Positions 1 to 8,081 of a DNA stretch of 64,000 nucleotides are shown in pieces. The position numbers and the translations under genes were made by a program. The notes beneath the pieces are model-generated. The model made no database searches, was not told where the DNA came from, and saw nothing but the letters and a program-made list of their open reading frames with translations. The stretch's first letter is position 1. Every line of letters begins with the position of its first letter. This stretch comes from UBA8919 sp041658185 (GTDB lineage: Bacteria; Elusimicrobiota; UBA8919). The stretch is taken from assembly GCA_041658185.1 (NCBI GenBank), contig JBBAAR010000006.1:103772-167771 (forward strand), read 5' to 3'.

Positions 1-542
1 ACGAGGTTTTTTTAACCCGCGCCGACGATACATTTATTCCGCTTGCGGACAGGACGAGATTTGCCAATAAAGTTATGGCTGACCTGTTTGTAAGTATTCA
101 CTGTAATGCCTCTATTTCCGACGATACACGTGGGTTTGAAATTTATTTTCTATCGGATAAGGCGACCGACCGAGCCGCAGCAGCAGTCGCAAACATGGAA
201 AATTCAGTGATTGCACTTGAGAAACCCTCGCTTTCCGGAAGAAGAGATATCGAAAAACTCCTTTTATCTATGGCAGTCACCGAGTTTATGAACGAGTCGG
301 CAACTCTCTGCGGAACCATTAACCGGCAGGTCTGCGACAATTTTTTAAATTTGGATTCCCGCGGCGTCAAGCAGGCAAATTTTTATGTTTTAAGGGGTGC
401 AACAATGCCGGCCGTTTTGGTTGAAGTCGGATTTTTATCAAACGTTAAGGAGGAAAAACTTCTCAACCAGAAAAAATTTCAAAAAAAAATAATAGAAAAT
501 GTTTTTAACGGGATAAAAGAATATGAAAAACGGCTTAAATAA
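1..542 (+). CDS. N-acetylmuramoyl-L-alanine amidase (Amidase_3), 5' end outside window
   Basis: Zinc amidase that cuts the bond between MurNAc and the L-Ala of the peptide stem, acting in the periplasm during wall remodelling. The reading frame is open from base 3, so the gene starts before the window; an internal ATG at 75 is not the real start. Visible family blocks are LTRADD..LADRTRFAN, the metal-ligand region ADLFVSIHCNA, and near the end the catalytic-Glu block LVEVGFLSN. The first zinc histidine region lies upstream of the window. The stop overlaps the murI start by 20 bases, so the two wall genes are probably co-transcribed. Function is clear from these motifs; the N-terminal signal and any AMIN or LysM domain cannot be seen. 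Confidence 0.9.
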   Translation, partial: EVFLTRADDTFIPLADRTRFANKVMADLFVSIHCNASISDDTRGFEIYFLSDKATDRAAAAVANMENSVIALEKPSLSGRRDIEKLLLSMAVTEFMNESATLCGTINRQVCDNFLNLDSRGVKQANFYVLRGATMPAVLVEVGFLSNVKEEKLLNQKKFQKKIIENVFNGIKEYEKRLK

Positions 543-1344
543 TAATCCTATCGGCATATTTGATTCCGGTCTCGGCGGTCTTACCGTTTTGAAGGAATTG
601 ATAAGGATTTTACCGTCGGAAAATATAATTTATTTTGGCGACACCGCGAGAGTGCCGTACGGAACAAAATCAGAAAATGCGGTAAAGAATTTTTCAAGGC
701 AGATTACGAAATTTTTAATCGGGCATGATGTAAAACTTATATTGGTTGCTTGTAATACCGCATCCGCACTTGCCCTTGACGACATAGAAAAAATCGCAAA
801 AAAGATACCGGTTGTAGGAGTAATAAAAAGCGGTGTCCGTGCTGCAGTTTCCGAAACCGTTAATAAAAAAATCGGCATCGTCGGAACGTCAGCCACGATA
901 AAAAGTAAATCATATCAAAATGCCGTTAAAATAGCGGACGGAAAAATTAAAATTGTCCAGCAGCCGTGTCCGCTTTTTGTCCCTCTGGTTGAAGAGGGCT
1001 GGACTGACGGTAAAATTACGGAAGATATCGCAAAAATATACCTGCAGCCTTTGAAAAAAGCCGGTTGTGATGTTGTAATTTTAGGATGCACTCATTACCC
1101 GATGCTAAAAAAAATTATTCAGGAAGTTGTCGGAAGATACATAAAACTTATTGATTCCGCGCAGGAAGTTTCCAAAGATGTCAAGAAAATACTATCTAAT
1201 AAAGGTTTAATCAGACCTTCGCACACCCGCGGGTATTTAAGATTTTATGTTTCAGATGCTCCGGATAAATTTTCTAAATTGAGCAAAATTTTTTTAGGAA
1301 AAATTATATCTGAAGTAAAAAAAGTTGATATAGAGAGGTATTAA
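523..1344 (+). CDS. murI: Glutamate racemase
   Basis: Cofactor-independent racemase making D-glutamate for peptidoglycan in the cytoplasm. The 273-aa length is normal. The N-terminal block GIFDSGLGGLTVL, the first catalytic cysteine in VACNTASA and the second in LGCTHYPML are all present. The start lies 20 bases inside the amidase gene, and the stop shares its last A with the queD start (TAATG), so translation is probably coupled through to the queuosine genes. Nothing is odd in the sequence. Confidence 0.95.
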   Translation: MKNGLNNNPIGIFDSGLGGLTVLKELIRILPSENIIYFGDTARVPYGTKSENAVKNFSRQITKFLIGHDVKLILVACNTASALALDDIEKIAKKIPVVGVIKSGVRAAVSETVNKKIGIVGTSATIKSKSYQNAVKIADGKIKIVQQPCPLFVPLVEEGWTDGKITEDIAKIYLQPLKKAGCDVVILGCTHYPMLKKIIQEVVGRYIKLIDSAQEVSKDVKKILSNKGLIRPSHTRGYLRFYVSDAPDKFSKLSKIFLGKIISEVKKVDIERY

Positions 1345-1748
1345 TGTATATTGTAACGGTTGAAGATGATTTCGCAGCGGCGCACAATTTGAGAAATTAC
1401 AATGGCAAATGCGAAAAATTGCACGGGCATAATTACAAAGTTCGTCTGACTGTTTCAGGTGAAACACTTGATAAAAGCGGGATGCTTATTGATTTTACCG
1501 TCCTAAAAAGTATTTTGGAAAATGTGTTGTCTAAATTTGATCACGGTTACCTGAACGACATTTCGCCTTTTGATAAAATCAATCCTACCGCGGAAAATAT
1601 AGCGGAACAGATTTACAAACAGATACAATTCAAAATTAAAAAATCCACGGTGGCAAACCTTCGGTTTCCTTCGGTGCAGGCAAAATTAAAAATTAAGGTT
1701 TCTGTCTGGGAGACCGAGAAAAATTTTGCAACATACTATGAAAAGTAA
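1344..1748 (+). CDS. queD: 6-carboxy-tetrahydropterin synthase
   Basis: Converts dihydroneopterin triphosphate to 6-carboxy-5,6,7,8-tetrahydropterin, the second step from GTP to preQ0. The fold's zinc histidines are visible in FAAAHNL and LHGHNY, with the catalytic cysteine in GKCEKLHGHN and the Asp-His of KFDHGYLND. The substrate-anchoring Glu is in VWETEKN. The 134-aa size fits a single-domain QueD. It is the first of four consecutive queuosine genes here. No folE (GTP cyclohydrolase I) is in the window, so the first step must be encoded elsewhere. Confidence 0.93.
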   Translation: MYIVTVEDDFAAAHNLRNYNGKCEKLHGHNYKVRLTVSGETLDKSGMLIDFTVLKSILENVLSKFDHGYLNDISPFDKINPTAENIAEQIYKQIQFKIKKSTVANLRFPSVQAKLKIKVSVWETEKNFATYYEK

Positions 1749-2385
1749 AGCCGTAGTTTTATTGTCAGGCGGATTGGATTCCGCAACGGTACTTTATATC
1801 GCAAAAAAAAAATTCCAGAGGTGCAGTTGTCTGATTTTTGATTACGGGCAGAGGCATAGCCGTGAACTAAAAAGTGCTAAAAAAATTGCCGCTTGTGCCG
1901 GTGCAGATTATAAAACGGTAAATTTTTTTTTCCCTTGGAAAGGCAGTTCGCTTATTGACAAAAACAAAAAAATTCCGTACAATAGAAAAATCGGCAGTGG
2001 AATACCGTCAACATATGTTCCGGGCAGAAATACTATTTTTTTAAGTTATGCCCTTTCTTTCGCCGAAACAATAGACGCGAAAAAAATTTTTATAGGTGCA
2101 AATGCGGTTGACTTTTCGGGCTATCCCGATTGTCGTCCGCAGTATTACAAAAATTTTAACAAACTGTTATCCGTCGGAACAAAAAATGGGGATATAAAAA
2201 TTGAAACCCCGTTGCTTTACAAAACAAAAAAAGAAATTGTGGAATTAGCGGTAAAGTTGGGAGTTCCGCTTGAACTGACATGGTCCTGTTATTCCGGAGG
2301 TAAAAGACCTTGCGGGAAATGTGATTCTTGCATTTTGCGTGCGAAAGGTTTTGCGCTCGCGGGCAGGAAGGATCCGGGTATATGA
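1738..2385 (+). CDS. queC: 7-cyano-7-deazaguanine (preQ0) synthase
   Basis: ATP-dependent enzyme converting 7-carboxy-7-deazaguanine to preQ0. The PP-loop is LLSGGLDSAT near the N-terminus, and a C-terminal zinc site is formed by CYSGGKRPCGKCDSC. A TTG at 1726 would extend the frame by four residues, but the ATG at 1738 puts the PP-loop at the usual distance from the N-terminus, so I prefer it (215 aa). It overlaps the end of queD by 11 bases and its TGA overlaps the queE ATG. Confidence 0.93.
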   Translation: MKSKAVVLLSGGLDSATVLYIAKKKFQRCSCLIFDYGQRHSRELKSAKKIAACAGADYKTVNFFFPWKGSSLIDKNKKIPYNRKIGSGIPSTYVPGRNTIFLSYALSFAETIDAKKIFIGANAVDFSGYPDCRPQYYKNFNKLLSVGTKNGDIKIETPLLYKTKKEIVELAVKLGVPLELTWSCYSGGKRPCGKCDSCILRAKGFALAGRKDPGI

Positions 2386-3074
2386 TTGGAAGAATTTCGG
2401 AAATTTTTACATCTGTCCAGGGTGAAGGTATCTACGCGGGGATACATATGGTTTTTGTAAGGTTTTCCGGATGTAATTTACAGTGTGATTACTGTGATAC
2501 TCCGTTGAGCCGTCCCGCCGTTGCCGGAAAAATTAAAACAGTGGCTGAAATTATAGAAAATATTGAAAAAGAACTGTCCGCGACAAAAAAAGTTTCCATT
2601 ATTTCTTTTACGGGCGGGGAACCATTGCTGCACGCCGAGACAATTTTGGAAATTATTCCGCATTTCAAAAAAAGAGGCATAAAAATATATCTTGACACCA
2701 ACGGCACGCTTTATGAAAAATTTTCTAAAATTGCCGATGACATGGATTATGTGGCAATGGATATAAAACTTCCGTCCGCATGTTCACAGGATTATTGGCG
2801 GGAACACCTTGAGTTTCTGAAAATAGCAAAAAAGAACGTATTCGTAAAAATCGTCGTAACTTCAAAGTCCACCGACAATGAATTTAAAAAAGCCGTTGAG
2901 ACAATTGCTGCCGTTGATGTCTCTATCCCGCTGGTTATTCAGCCGGTAACGCCGGTTAGGAATGTAGATACAATGCCTTTTGAAAGAATCCGCGCATTAA
3001 AAAAATTTGCCGAGACAAAACTTGAAAATGTTTCAATAATTCCGCAGTTACACAAAAAACTGGGTATAAAATGA
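2382..3074 (+). CDS. queE: 7-carboxy-7-deazaguanine synthase (radical SAM)
   Basis: Radical-SAM enzyme that rearranges carboxy-tetrahydropterin to 7-carboxy-7-deazaguanine. The cluster motif is GCNLQCDYCDT (CxxxCxxC), followed by the SAM-binding FTGGEPLL. The frame is open further upstream, but the ATG at 2382 overlaps the queC stop as ATGA and gives the expected start MIGRISEIFTSVQGEG, giving 230 aa. The queDCEF order and overlapping junctions indicate one operon with murI. Confidence 0.93.
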   Translation: MIGRISEIFTSVQGEGIYAGIHMVFVRFSGCNLQCDYCDTPLSRPAVAGKIKTVAEIIENIEKELSATKKVSIISFTGGEPLLHAETILEIIPHFKKRGIKIYLDTNGTLYEKFSKIADDMDYVAMDIKLPSACSQDYWREHLEFLKIAKKNVFVKIVVTSKSTDNEFKKAVETIAAVDVSIPLVIQPVTPVRNVDTMPFERIRALKKFAETKLENVSIIPQLHKKLGIK

Positions 3075-3451
3075 AAAATAAAATATCTCAACCAAAGTTT
3101 GATAAAATCAATCCGGAACTTTTAGTGGCGATGGATTATGAATATAGAGGGAAAAAAATTGAAGTTACAATTGAAACGGATGAATTCACCTGCCTGTGTC
3201 CGTGGTCACACCTGCCCGATTTTGCAAAACTTACAATTATTTATGTGCCGGACAAACTCTGCGTTGAATTAAAATCGCTGAAACTTTATTTACAGAGTTT
3301 CAGGAATGCTGGGATTGTTCATGAAAGCGTTGTCAATAGAGTCCTTTCCGATTTAACAAAACTAATCTCGCCGAAAGAAATGCACATAGAAGCAACCTTC
3401 AACCTCCGCGGCGGAATAAAAACTACGGTAAAAGCCGATTATAAAAAATAG
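3071..3451 (+). CDS. queF: NADPH-dependent preQ0 reductase
   Basis: Reduces preQ0 to preQ1, the base inserted into tRNA by Tgt. At 126 aa it is the short, single-domain (YkvM-like) type. The catalytic Cys lies in FTCLCPWSHLPDF, where the Asp of PDF is the second catalytic residue. The block VELKSLKLYLQSFRNAG and the following HES are the NADPH/substrate motifs. It overlaps queE by four bases and ends the operon. It is followed convergently by the minus-strand HAD gene 46 bases away; I see no clear terminator between them. Confidence 0.93.
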   Translation: MKNKISQPKFDKINPELLVAMDYEYRGKKIEVTIETDEFTCLCPWSHLPDFAKLTIIYVPDKLCVELKSLKLYLQSFRNAGIVHESVVNRVLSDLTKLISPKEMHIEATFNLRGGIKTTVKADYKK

Positions 3452-3497
3452 ATTTTTATTTTCAAGCGAGTGCTGAAAACAAAGGGTTTAATACCAT

Positions 3498-4130
3498 TTA
3501 TTCTTCCGAATCCGGAATTATTTCTTCGCCGAATTCGCCGGGATGGTACTTACCTTTGTAAGATGATTTTGAGGAACGCAGAATCCGGATTCCTTTTGCA
3601 CCTGCTTCCTGTGCTGCCGTGATATCCGAGTCGGAATCGCCGTAAAAGATAGAAATGTTTAATTTTTTTATCAGTTCCGCTTTTCTATTTGAAAAATAAG
3701 CATTTTCTTTTTTTATCCCGAATCTTTCATTCAAAAAATCCTTTAATGCTCCTCCACCTATTTTATCTCTCGCAGTAATTATAAAAATCTGGTCGCCTTT
3801 TGCTTTATGTTCGTTAAGAATTTTTTCGGCAACTTTTTTTATGATGCTGTTTCCCTTGTCGCTTTTATTGACGATAGCCCACCATTCTTCGGAATATTCC
3901 GAGTATTCGCTTTTACTTGCGATATTAAAAGCCGGCGAAGAAAACAAAAGCGTGTCATCAACATCAAACCCGACATTTATGCTGCTTTGTAAAGATGCCG
4001 CAGAACTTGAAGGTGCAACCGATTTCTGCGTCGTTGAACAACCGAAAAATGCAGTAAGTAGTAAGTAGTAAGTAGTAAGTAGTAGCGGTCGCATTGCCAT
4101 GCGACTGACTTTACTCAATTTTCTAATCAT
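3498..4130 (-). CDS. HAD acid phosphatase-like lipoprotein
   Basis: HAD-superfamily phosphatase most like class B/plasmid-type acid phosphatases. Motif I is DVDDTLLFSSP, motif II falls in IFIITARD, and motif IV is GDSDSDI. The 210-aa product starts with an N-terminal signal ending in a possible lipobox (AFFGC), so it is probably an exported lipoprotein. The start is supported by an AGGAGG eight bases upstream. Its ATG overlaps the stop of the 33-aa membrane gene, making it the third gene of the minus-strand unit. The signal peptide is odd: its DNA is a heptamer tandem repeat plus a small palindrome. The substrate is unknown. Confidence 0.8.
   Translation of the reverse strand: MIRKLSKVSRMAMRPLLLTTYYLLLTAFFGCSTTQKSVAPSSSAASLQSSINVGFDVDDTLLFSSPAFNIASKSEYSEYSEEWWAIVNKSDKGNSIIKKVAEKILNEHKAKGDQIFIITARDKIGGGALKDFLNERFGIKKENAYFSNRKAELIKKLNISIFYGDSDSDITAAQEAGAKGIRILRSSKSSYKGKYHPGEFGEEIIPDSEE
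4053..4085. repeat. Heptamer tandem repeat (AGTAAGT) inside a signal-peptide region
   Basis: About four and a half copies of a 7-base unit, read on the minus strand as ACTTACT, encode the hydrophobic Leu/Thr/Tyr core of the HAD lipoprotein signal peptide. Such runs recur in other signal peptides of this window. Confidence 0.85.
4088..4105. repeat. Small palindrome in the HAD gene N-terminus
   Basis: GTCGCAT and ATGCGAC form a perfect 7-bp stem around a TGCC loop. It codes for the Ser-Arg-Met-Ala-Met-Arg region just before the hydrophobic core, so the whole N-terminus of this protein is built from repeat-like DNA. Confidence 0.7.
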
Positions 4131-4228
4131 TTTTTTCCTCCTTTAAAGATTTTTATCGCACAAAAAAACATAAGTGTTATTATGAAAAGCCACGATACCG
4201 ATAAAAAAATCCAGCCGGAAAAGTTCAT
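4127..4228 (-). CDS. MetS-like small subunit of NSS transporter (33 aa)
   Basis: Short membrane protein starting MNFSGWIFLSVSWLF and ending KIFKGGKK: one transmembrane helix followed by a basic tail. Its ATG overlaps the transporter stop (ATGA) and its own stop overlaps the HAD gene start, so it is translated between them. Small single-helix partners of this kind (MetS family, paired with MetP) are known for NSS transporters in other bacteria, and size, Trp/Gly-rich N-terminus and position all fit. Assignment is from position and composition, not a close sequence match. Confidence 0.7.
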   Translation of the reverse strand: MNFSGWIFLSVSWLFIITLMFFCAIKIFKGGKK

Positions 4229-5778
4229 CTGATAACCTCGCGTTTACGATTCCATGCGATTTTGACGAGAAACGCAATCAAAAGAAAAAGTCCTGCCAGC
4301 AGTATCCTCGTCAAAATCACAAAATTTAAATTTTCTGCCGTTACATTTTTCATTAAAATTACCGGCATTCCTTCCTGCACAAACCAAAAAACAAGAATCA
4401 AAATCAAAAATAACGGAGTAATATATTTTATTATGAATTTGTAAAATTTTGGAATTTTGATGTCCGCACCGATGTGCATTTCATCCCACGCCTTGTCAAT
4501 CCCGAAAACCCAAGAAAATAAAATCGCTTCAATAGTGCCGAATAAAACAAGACAAAATGTTCCGCCCCAGAAATCCAGTTCATCAACAACACCGTTTCCC
4601 AAAAAGAAAATTGCCGGCTGACATAAAACAAAACACACGACAGCAAAAATTCCTACTGACTCTGAGCGTGCGAGATTGAACTCGTCTTCAAGAAATGCAA
4701 CTGCCGGCTGCGCCAGTGAGACGGAAGATGTAATACCTGCGAGAAAAAGCAGCAGAAACCACAATGTCGCAAAAATTATTCCGAACGGGATTTTTCCAAA
4801 AATCAAAGGCATTGTCACAAAACCGAGATTGAAAGAACCGCTCTGTGCAATCGGAATTATATTTTCCGGCCCGAAAAAAATAAAAGCAGCCGGAATTACA
4901 ATAGAGCCGCCCAGAATTACTTCCGCGAACTCGTTGGTTGTTGCAGCGGTAAGTCCCGATAGCACCACATCATCCTGTTTTTTAAGATACGAGGCATATG
5001 TAAGAATTACGCCGATTCCGACGGAAAGCGTAAAAAAAATCTGTCCTGCCGCCGCCATCCAGACCTTCCCGCTTAACAATTTGGAAAAATCAGGATTCCA
5101 CAAAAATCCCAAACCGTTTTTAAGATTCCAGTCGGGTTTTGTAATATCGGGTGTTCCGAGAGTAAGCACCATTATCGCGAGTAACGTTCCGCAGACAAAC
5201 AAAACCGGCATTGCCCAGTTACACAATTTTTCAATACCGCCTTTTATTCCGTAATAGACGACGGTAATGTTCAATATAAAAGTAATCAGAAAAAATGTAT
5301 ATGCCGTTCCAAGTCCGCCGAAATACTCGTTTTTGACAAGTCCCTGGTAACCCGTCAGAAATGATTTCATCGCCTCGGGAGTTGTCGCCGATGAGTATTT
5401 GCCCGTCAGTGAAAAAAACGTATAACCTAATAGCCACGACTCAATATATGTGTAGTAGATAAAAATAACAATCGGTCCGAAAATTCCTATAACGCCGAAA
5501 TATTTTATGAAACGGTTTTTCTTCCACATGGAGTGAAAAATTCCGGGACCCGTGCCGTGCTCAAATCCCCCGCCGAACCTTCCGAGTGTCCACTCAATCC
5601 ACATTAGAGGAATACCAAGTAAGAGGAATGAAACAAAATAAGGAATCATAAATGCCCCGCCGCCGTTTTGCGCCGCTTGAACGGGAAACCTCAGAAAATT
5701 TCCCAAGCCCACGGCGCTTCCGGCAACAGCCAGAATGATTCCTAACTTTGAGCCCCACGATTGTCTTGTTTTAGCCAT
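4225..5778 (-). CDS. Sodium-dependent transporter (NSS/SNF family)
   Basis: LeuT-fold secondary transporter, 517 aa, probably importing an amino acid with sodium. The N-terminal family signature SAVGLGNFLRFP forms the first unwound helix and sodium/substrate site. About eleven to twelve hydrophobic segments follow. The start at 5778 is the only sensible one and directly follows a TATAAT box, so the transcript may be leaderless. It overlaps a 33-aa MetS-like gene by four bases, which suggests a MetPS-type (methionine/alanine) importer; the substrate is inferred, not shown. Confidence 0.9.
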   Translation of the reverse strand: MAKTRQSWGSKLGIILAVAGSAVGLGNFLRFPVQAAQNGGGAFMIPYFVSFLLLGIPLMWIEWTLGRFGGGFEHGTGPGIFHSMWKKNRFIKYFGVIGIFGPIVIFIYYTYIESWLLGYTFFSLTGKYSSATTPEAMKSFLTGYQGLVKNEYFGGLGTAYTFFLITFILNITVVYYGIKGGIEKLCNWAMPVLFVCGTLLAIMVLTLGTPDITKPDWNLKNGLGFLWNPDFSKLLSGKVWMAAAGQIFFTLSVGIGVILTYASYLKKQDDVVLSGLTAATTNEFAEVILGGSIVIPAAFIFFGPENIIPIAQSGSFNLGFVTMPLIFGKIPFGIIFATLWFLLLFLAGITSSVSLAQPAVAFLEDEFNLARSESVGIFAVVCFVLCQPAIFFLGNGVVDELDFWGGTFCLVLFGTIEAILFSWVFGIDKAWDEMHIGADIKIPKFYKFIIKYITPLFLILILVFWFVQEGMPVILMKNVTAENLNFVILTRILLAGLFLLIAFLVKIAWNRKREVIR

Positions 5779-5786
5779 CGCAAAAA

Positions 5787-5814
5787 ATTATACAAAAAAA
5801 GATGAAAAAGTCAA
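5787..5814 (-). promoter_or_regulatory. Promoter of the NSS transporter unit
   Basis: Read on the minus strand: TTGACT, 16-base spacer, TATAAT. The -10 box ends eight bases before the ATG at 5778, so the transcript would have almost no leader. Its -35 box abuts that of the divergent PilZ promoter. Confidence 0.65.
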
Positions 5815-5842
5815 TTGATTTATCCTGAAATTTAAGTATAAT
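5815..5842 (+). promoter_or_regulatory. Promoter of the PilZ gene
   Basis: TTGATT, 16-base spacer, TATAAT. The ATG at 5850 is seven bases after the -10 box, where transcription itself would be expected to start, so the mRNA is probably leaderless. No ribosome-binding site is possible in between. Confidence 0.65.
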
Positions 5843-5849
5843 AAAACTT

Positions 5850-6230
5850 ATGCAACCAAAAGGTGAAGAAAAAAGGGATTATGTAAGGGTGCTTTTGGAT
5901 ATACCGTGTAAATTTTCTTCGGTTGATTATCCGACGGATAACGCCGACGGGAAAATCGTCAACCTGTCTGTCGGCGGTTTTGCCGTGGAAACGAACAACG
6001 AGGTCAACCTCGGGGAAAACCTGAAATTTAACATTTTGCTTCCGAACGGGTTTGAATGCGGGTTATCCGGACAGATAGTCCGTGAAATGGGAAACAACAG
6101 GTATGGTCTGAAATTAACCCAGATAAACATGCTTGACAGGATGAAACTCGGCGATTTCATAATGTCGCAACTTGAAGAACAGAATTACTTAATAAAAAAA
6201 TTCCTGCAGAGAAAAGATGCGGAAAATTAA
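5850..6230 (+). CDS. PilZ domain protein
   Basis: Single-domain PilZ protein of 126 aa, a candidate cyclic-di-GMP receptor. The binding signature is seen as KRDYVRV (the RxxxR-type arm) near residue 8 and NLSVGGF (D/NxSxxG) about 30 residues later. The remainder reads as the usual six-strand barrel, ending in a short helix. It stands alone, divergent from the transporter, with its own promoter and an apparently leaderless start. Its partner cannot be told from the context. Confidence 0.85.
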   Translation: MQPKGEEKRDYVRVLLDIPCKFSSVDYPTDNADGKIVNLSVGGFAVETNNEVNLGENLKFNILLPNGFECGLSGQIVREMGNNRYGLKLTQINMLDRMKLGDFIMSQLEEQNYLIKKFLQRKDAEN

Positions 6231-6345
6231 CGCTCGCAAGCAAATTTCTTTGAGACGCTCGTCTGCCACTCGCTCTGCAATTCGCTCATGGAACGAAGAG
6301 GTCGCGAATTGAGGCTCTTCAGAAATTTCTTGCTCGCTTGGAGTA
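6231..6345. repeat. GC-richer imperfect inverted repeat, intergenic
   Basis: GCTCGCAAGCAAATTTCTTT at the left is mirrored by AGAAATTTCTTGCTCGC at the right, around a centre with several CTCG/TCGC words. It is a REP-like palindromic element between the PilZ gene and cinA. No terminator T-run follows. Confidence 0.45.
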
Positions 6346-6358
6346 AAAGGGTAAATTT

Positions 6359-7603
6359 ATGCATACTGAAATAATCTGTATCGGTTCGGAATTGCTTATC
6401 GGTTCTATAAATACAAACGGGACATACATTTCGGAAAAACTTGCAACTATAGGGCTGAAAGTCAATCGTGAAATTACTGTCGGAGACGATTTTTCGGAAC
6501 TTGAAAATGTTTTTGCGGAGTCGTTTAGCCGTTCCAATATTGTCGTTGCAACCGGCGGGCTGGGACCTACTTTTGACGACATTACCCGTGAAGCCGTTTC
6601 AAAAGCAACAGGCAAAAAACTTGTTCTGAATAAAAATGTACTAGAAACAATTTCGGAATTTTTCGAAAAAAAGAAGATAAAAATGCCGAAAGACAATGAG
6701 AAACAGGCATACATCCTTGAAGGTGCAGAAATTATTTCCAATGATTTAGGCACCGCCGCCGGCCAGATTTTGAAGATAAACGGCAAAATTATAATTCTTC
6801 TGCCGGGACCTCCGAGAGAAATTAGACCGATGTTTGAAAATACCGTTCTTCCGTATCTAAAAAAAAGATTTGAAAGAGGATTGTTAAAAATAAAAGTTTT
6901 GCATACCGTAGGACTTGCCGAGTCCGTCGTCGACGAAAAAATCAGAAAAATTGTTGATATTGAGAGAAAACTTGAGGGAAACGAAGTTTCATTTTCTATT
7001 CTTGCGAAACATACCGGTGTTGATATAAAAATAATCGCTTCCGGTACCGATGAGATGCTTATTGACAAAACGATTCAAAATCTGAAAAAGGAATTTTACG
7101 GCGTGCTTAAAGACGCTATTTTCGGCGAGGATAACCAAACGCTTGAAAGTGTCGTCGGTGAACTTCTTCTCAAAAAAAGAAAAACTCTCGCCGTCGCGGA
7201 AAGTTGCACGGGCGGGTTAATTTCTCACCGTCTTACGAACGTTGCAGGAAGTTCAATGTATTTCAAAGAAAGTATTGTGACATATTCGGATATCAGCAAA
7301 AAACTGCTACTCGGCGTTAAAGATGAAACGCTCAATAAATACGGCGCGGTATCAGGCGAGGTCGCACAAGAGATGGCGGAAGGAATAAAAAAAACATCCG
7401 GCACAAATTTCGGAATTTCTACGACGGGTATAGCGGGACCAAAACCTTCGTCTACGGGAAAACCGGTCGGACTTGTTTTTATCGCGATTGCTTCCGCCGA
7501 CGGGACAAAAGTTCAGCAGTTCCAATTTACGGGTTCAAGAGCAGAAATCAAAGACAAAATTGCGACCGCAGCCCTTGACATTTTAAGAATAAGTTTGATA
7601 TAA
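6359..7603 (+). CDS. cinA: CinA: nicotinamide-nucleotide amidase / ADP-ribose pyrophosphatase-like protein
   Basis: Two-domain CinA of 414 aa. The N-terminal MoCF-like half carries SELLIGSINTNGTYI and the block TGGLGPTFDDITR. The C-terminal amidase half carries VAESCTGGLISHRLT and STTGIAGP. The family hydrolyses NMN to NaMN in pyridine-nucleotide recycling; the N-terminal domain in some members cleaves ADP-ribose. Length is normal. A consensus promoter for the following genes lies inside its last 30 bases. Confidence 0.93.
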   Translation: MHTEIICIGSELLIGSINTNGTYISEKLATIGLKVNREITVGDDFSELENVFAESFSRSNIVVATGGLGPTFDDITREAVSKATGKKLVLNKNVLETISEFFEKKKIKMPKDNEKQAYILEGAEIISNDLGTAAGQILKINGKIIILLPGPPREIRPMFENTVLPYLKKRFERGLLKIKVLHTVGLAESVVDEKIRKIVDIERKLEGNEVSFSILAKHTGVDIKIIASGTDEMLIDKTIQNLKKEFYGVLKDAIFGEDNQTLESVVGELLLKKRKTLAVAESCTGGLISHRLTNVAGSSMYFKESIVTYSDISKKLLLGVKDETLNKYGAVSGEVAQEMAEGIKKTSGTNFGISTTGIAGPKPSSTGKPVGLVFIAIASADGTKVQQFQFTGSRAEIKDKIATAALDILRISLI

Positions 7604-7604
7604 T
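7575..7604 (+). promoter_or_regulatory. Consensus promoter inside the cinA 3' end
   Basis: TTGACA, 18-base spacer, TATAAT. It would start transcription near 7611, just ahead of a long A+T-rich palindrome that would sit in the leader of the CBS gene. Confidence 0.7.
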
Positions 7605-7611
7605 AGTAAAA

Positions 7612-7691
7612 ACAATTAAGAATTGAGAGTTGAGAATTGAAAATGTTAAAATTTATAATTCTTAATTTTCAATTCTCAATTTGTAATTGTC
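7612..7691. repeat. A+T-rich palindromic element made of AATTCTCAATT-type words
   Basis: The left arm (AATTGAGAGTTGAGAATTG) and right arm (AATTCTTAATTTTCAATTCT) are inverted, imperfect copies around a central ATGTTAAAATTTAT. The element lies wholly in the leader of the CBS gene. A second copy lies before lemA (50317-50396). Its right end, 7656-7700, matches signal-peptide DNA in the TPR gene at 36 of 45 positions. Confidence 0.8.
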
Positions 7692-7706
7692 GCTATTGGG
7701 GGTTTT

Positions 7707-8081
7707 ATGTTGAAAGTAAAAGATGTAATGACAAAGAATGTCGTTACGATTAAGGCGGATATCCCTCTGAAAGATGCAATAAGGATTTTAGTCGGTAAAG
7801 GCATAAGCGGCGTTCCCGTTGTGGACGATTCCGGTAAGGTCACAGGCATTCTTTCCGAAAAAGACATTATGAATTACATGTTCAGCGGGAATTTAAGCAC
7901 GGCGGTTGTCTCTGAAGCGATGACAAAAAATGTTGTCAGCATGACAAGCGAAACCGATTTAGACAAGGTGGCACTTTTAATCAGTGAAAAAAAATTCAGA
8001 AGAGTTCCCATAATTGATAACGGAAAACTGGTCGGGATTATTTCGCGGCGCGATATAATCCGCTCTTTACTTTCCGAGTAA
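7707..8081 (+). CDS. CBS-domain pair protein
   Basis: Stand-alone tandem CBS module of 124 aa. Repeat one spans roughly residues 3-58 (VKDVMTKNVVTI, ending GILSEKDI) and repeat two residues 66-122 (VSEAMTKNVVSM, ending GIISRRDII). Such Bateman modules bind adenosine nucleotides and regulate partners; nothing here shows the target. The stop overlaps the thpR start. The start follows a GGGGGT that can serve as ribosome-binding site. Confidence 0.88.
   Translation: MLKVKDVMTKNVVTIKADIPLKDAIRILVGKGISGVPVVDDSGKVTGILSEKDIMNYMFSGNLSTAVVSEAMTKNVVSMTSETDLDKVALLISEKKFRRVPIIDNGKLVGIISRRDIIRSLLSE

Noticed and set aside
4676..5254. 192-aa plus-strand ORF opposite the NSS transporter
   Set aside because: The minus strand encodes the conserved transporter without interruption; the plus-strand peptide has no domain features.
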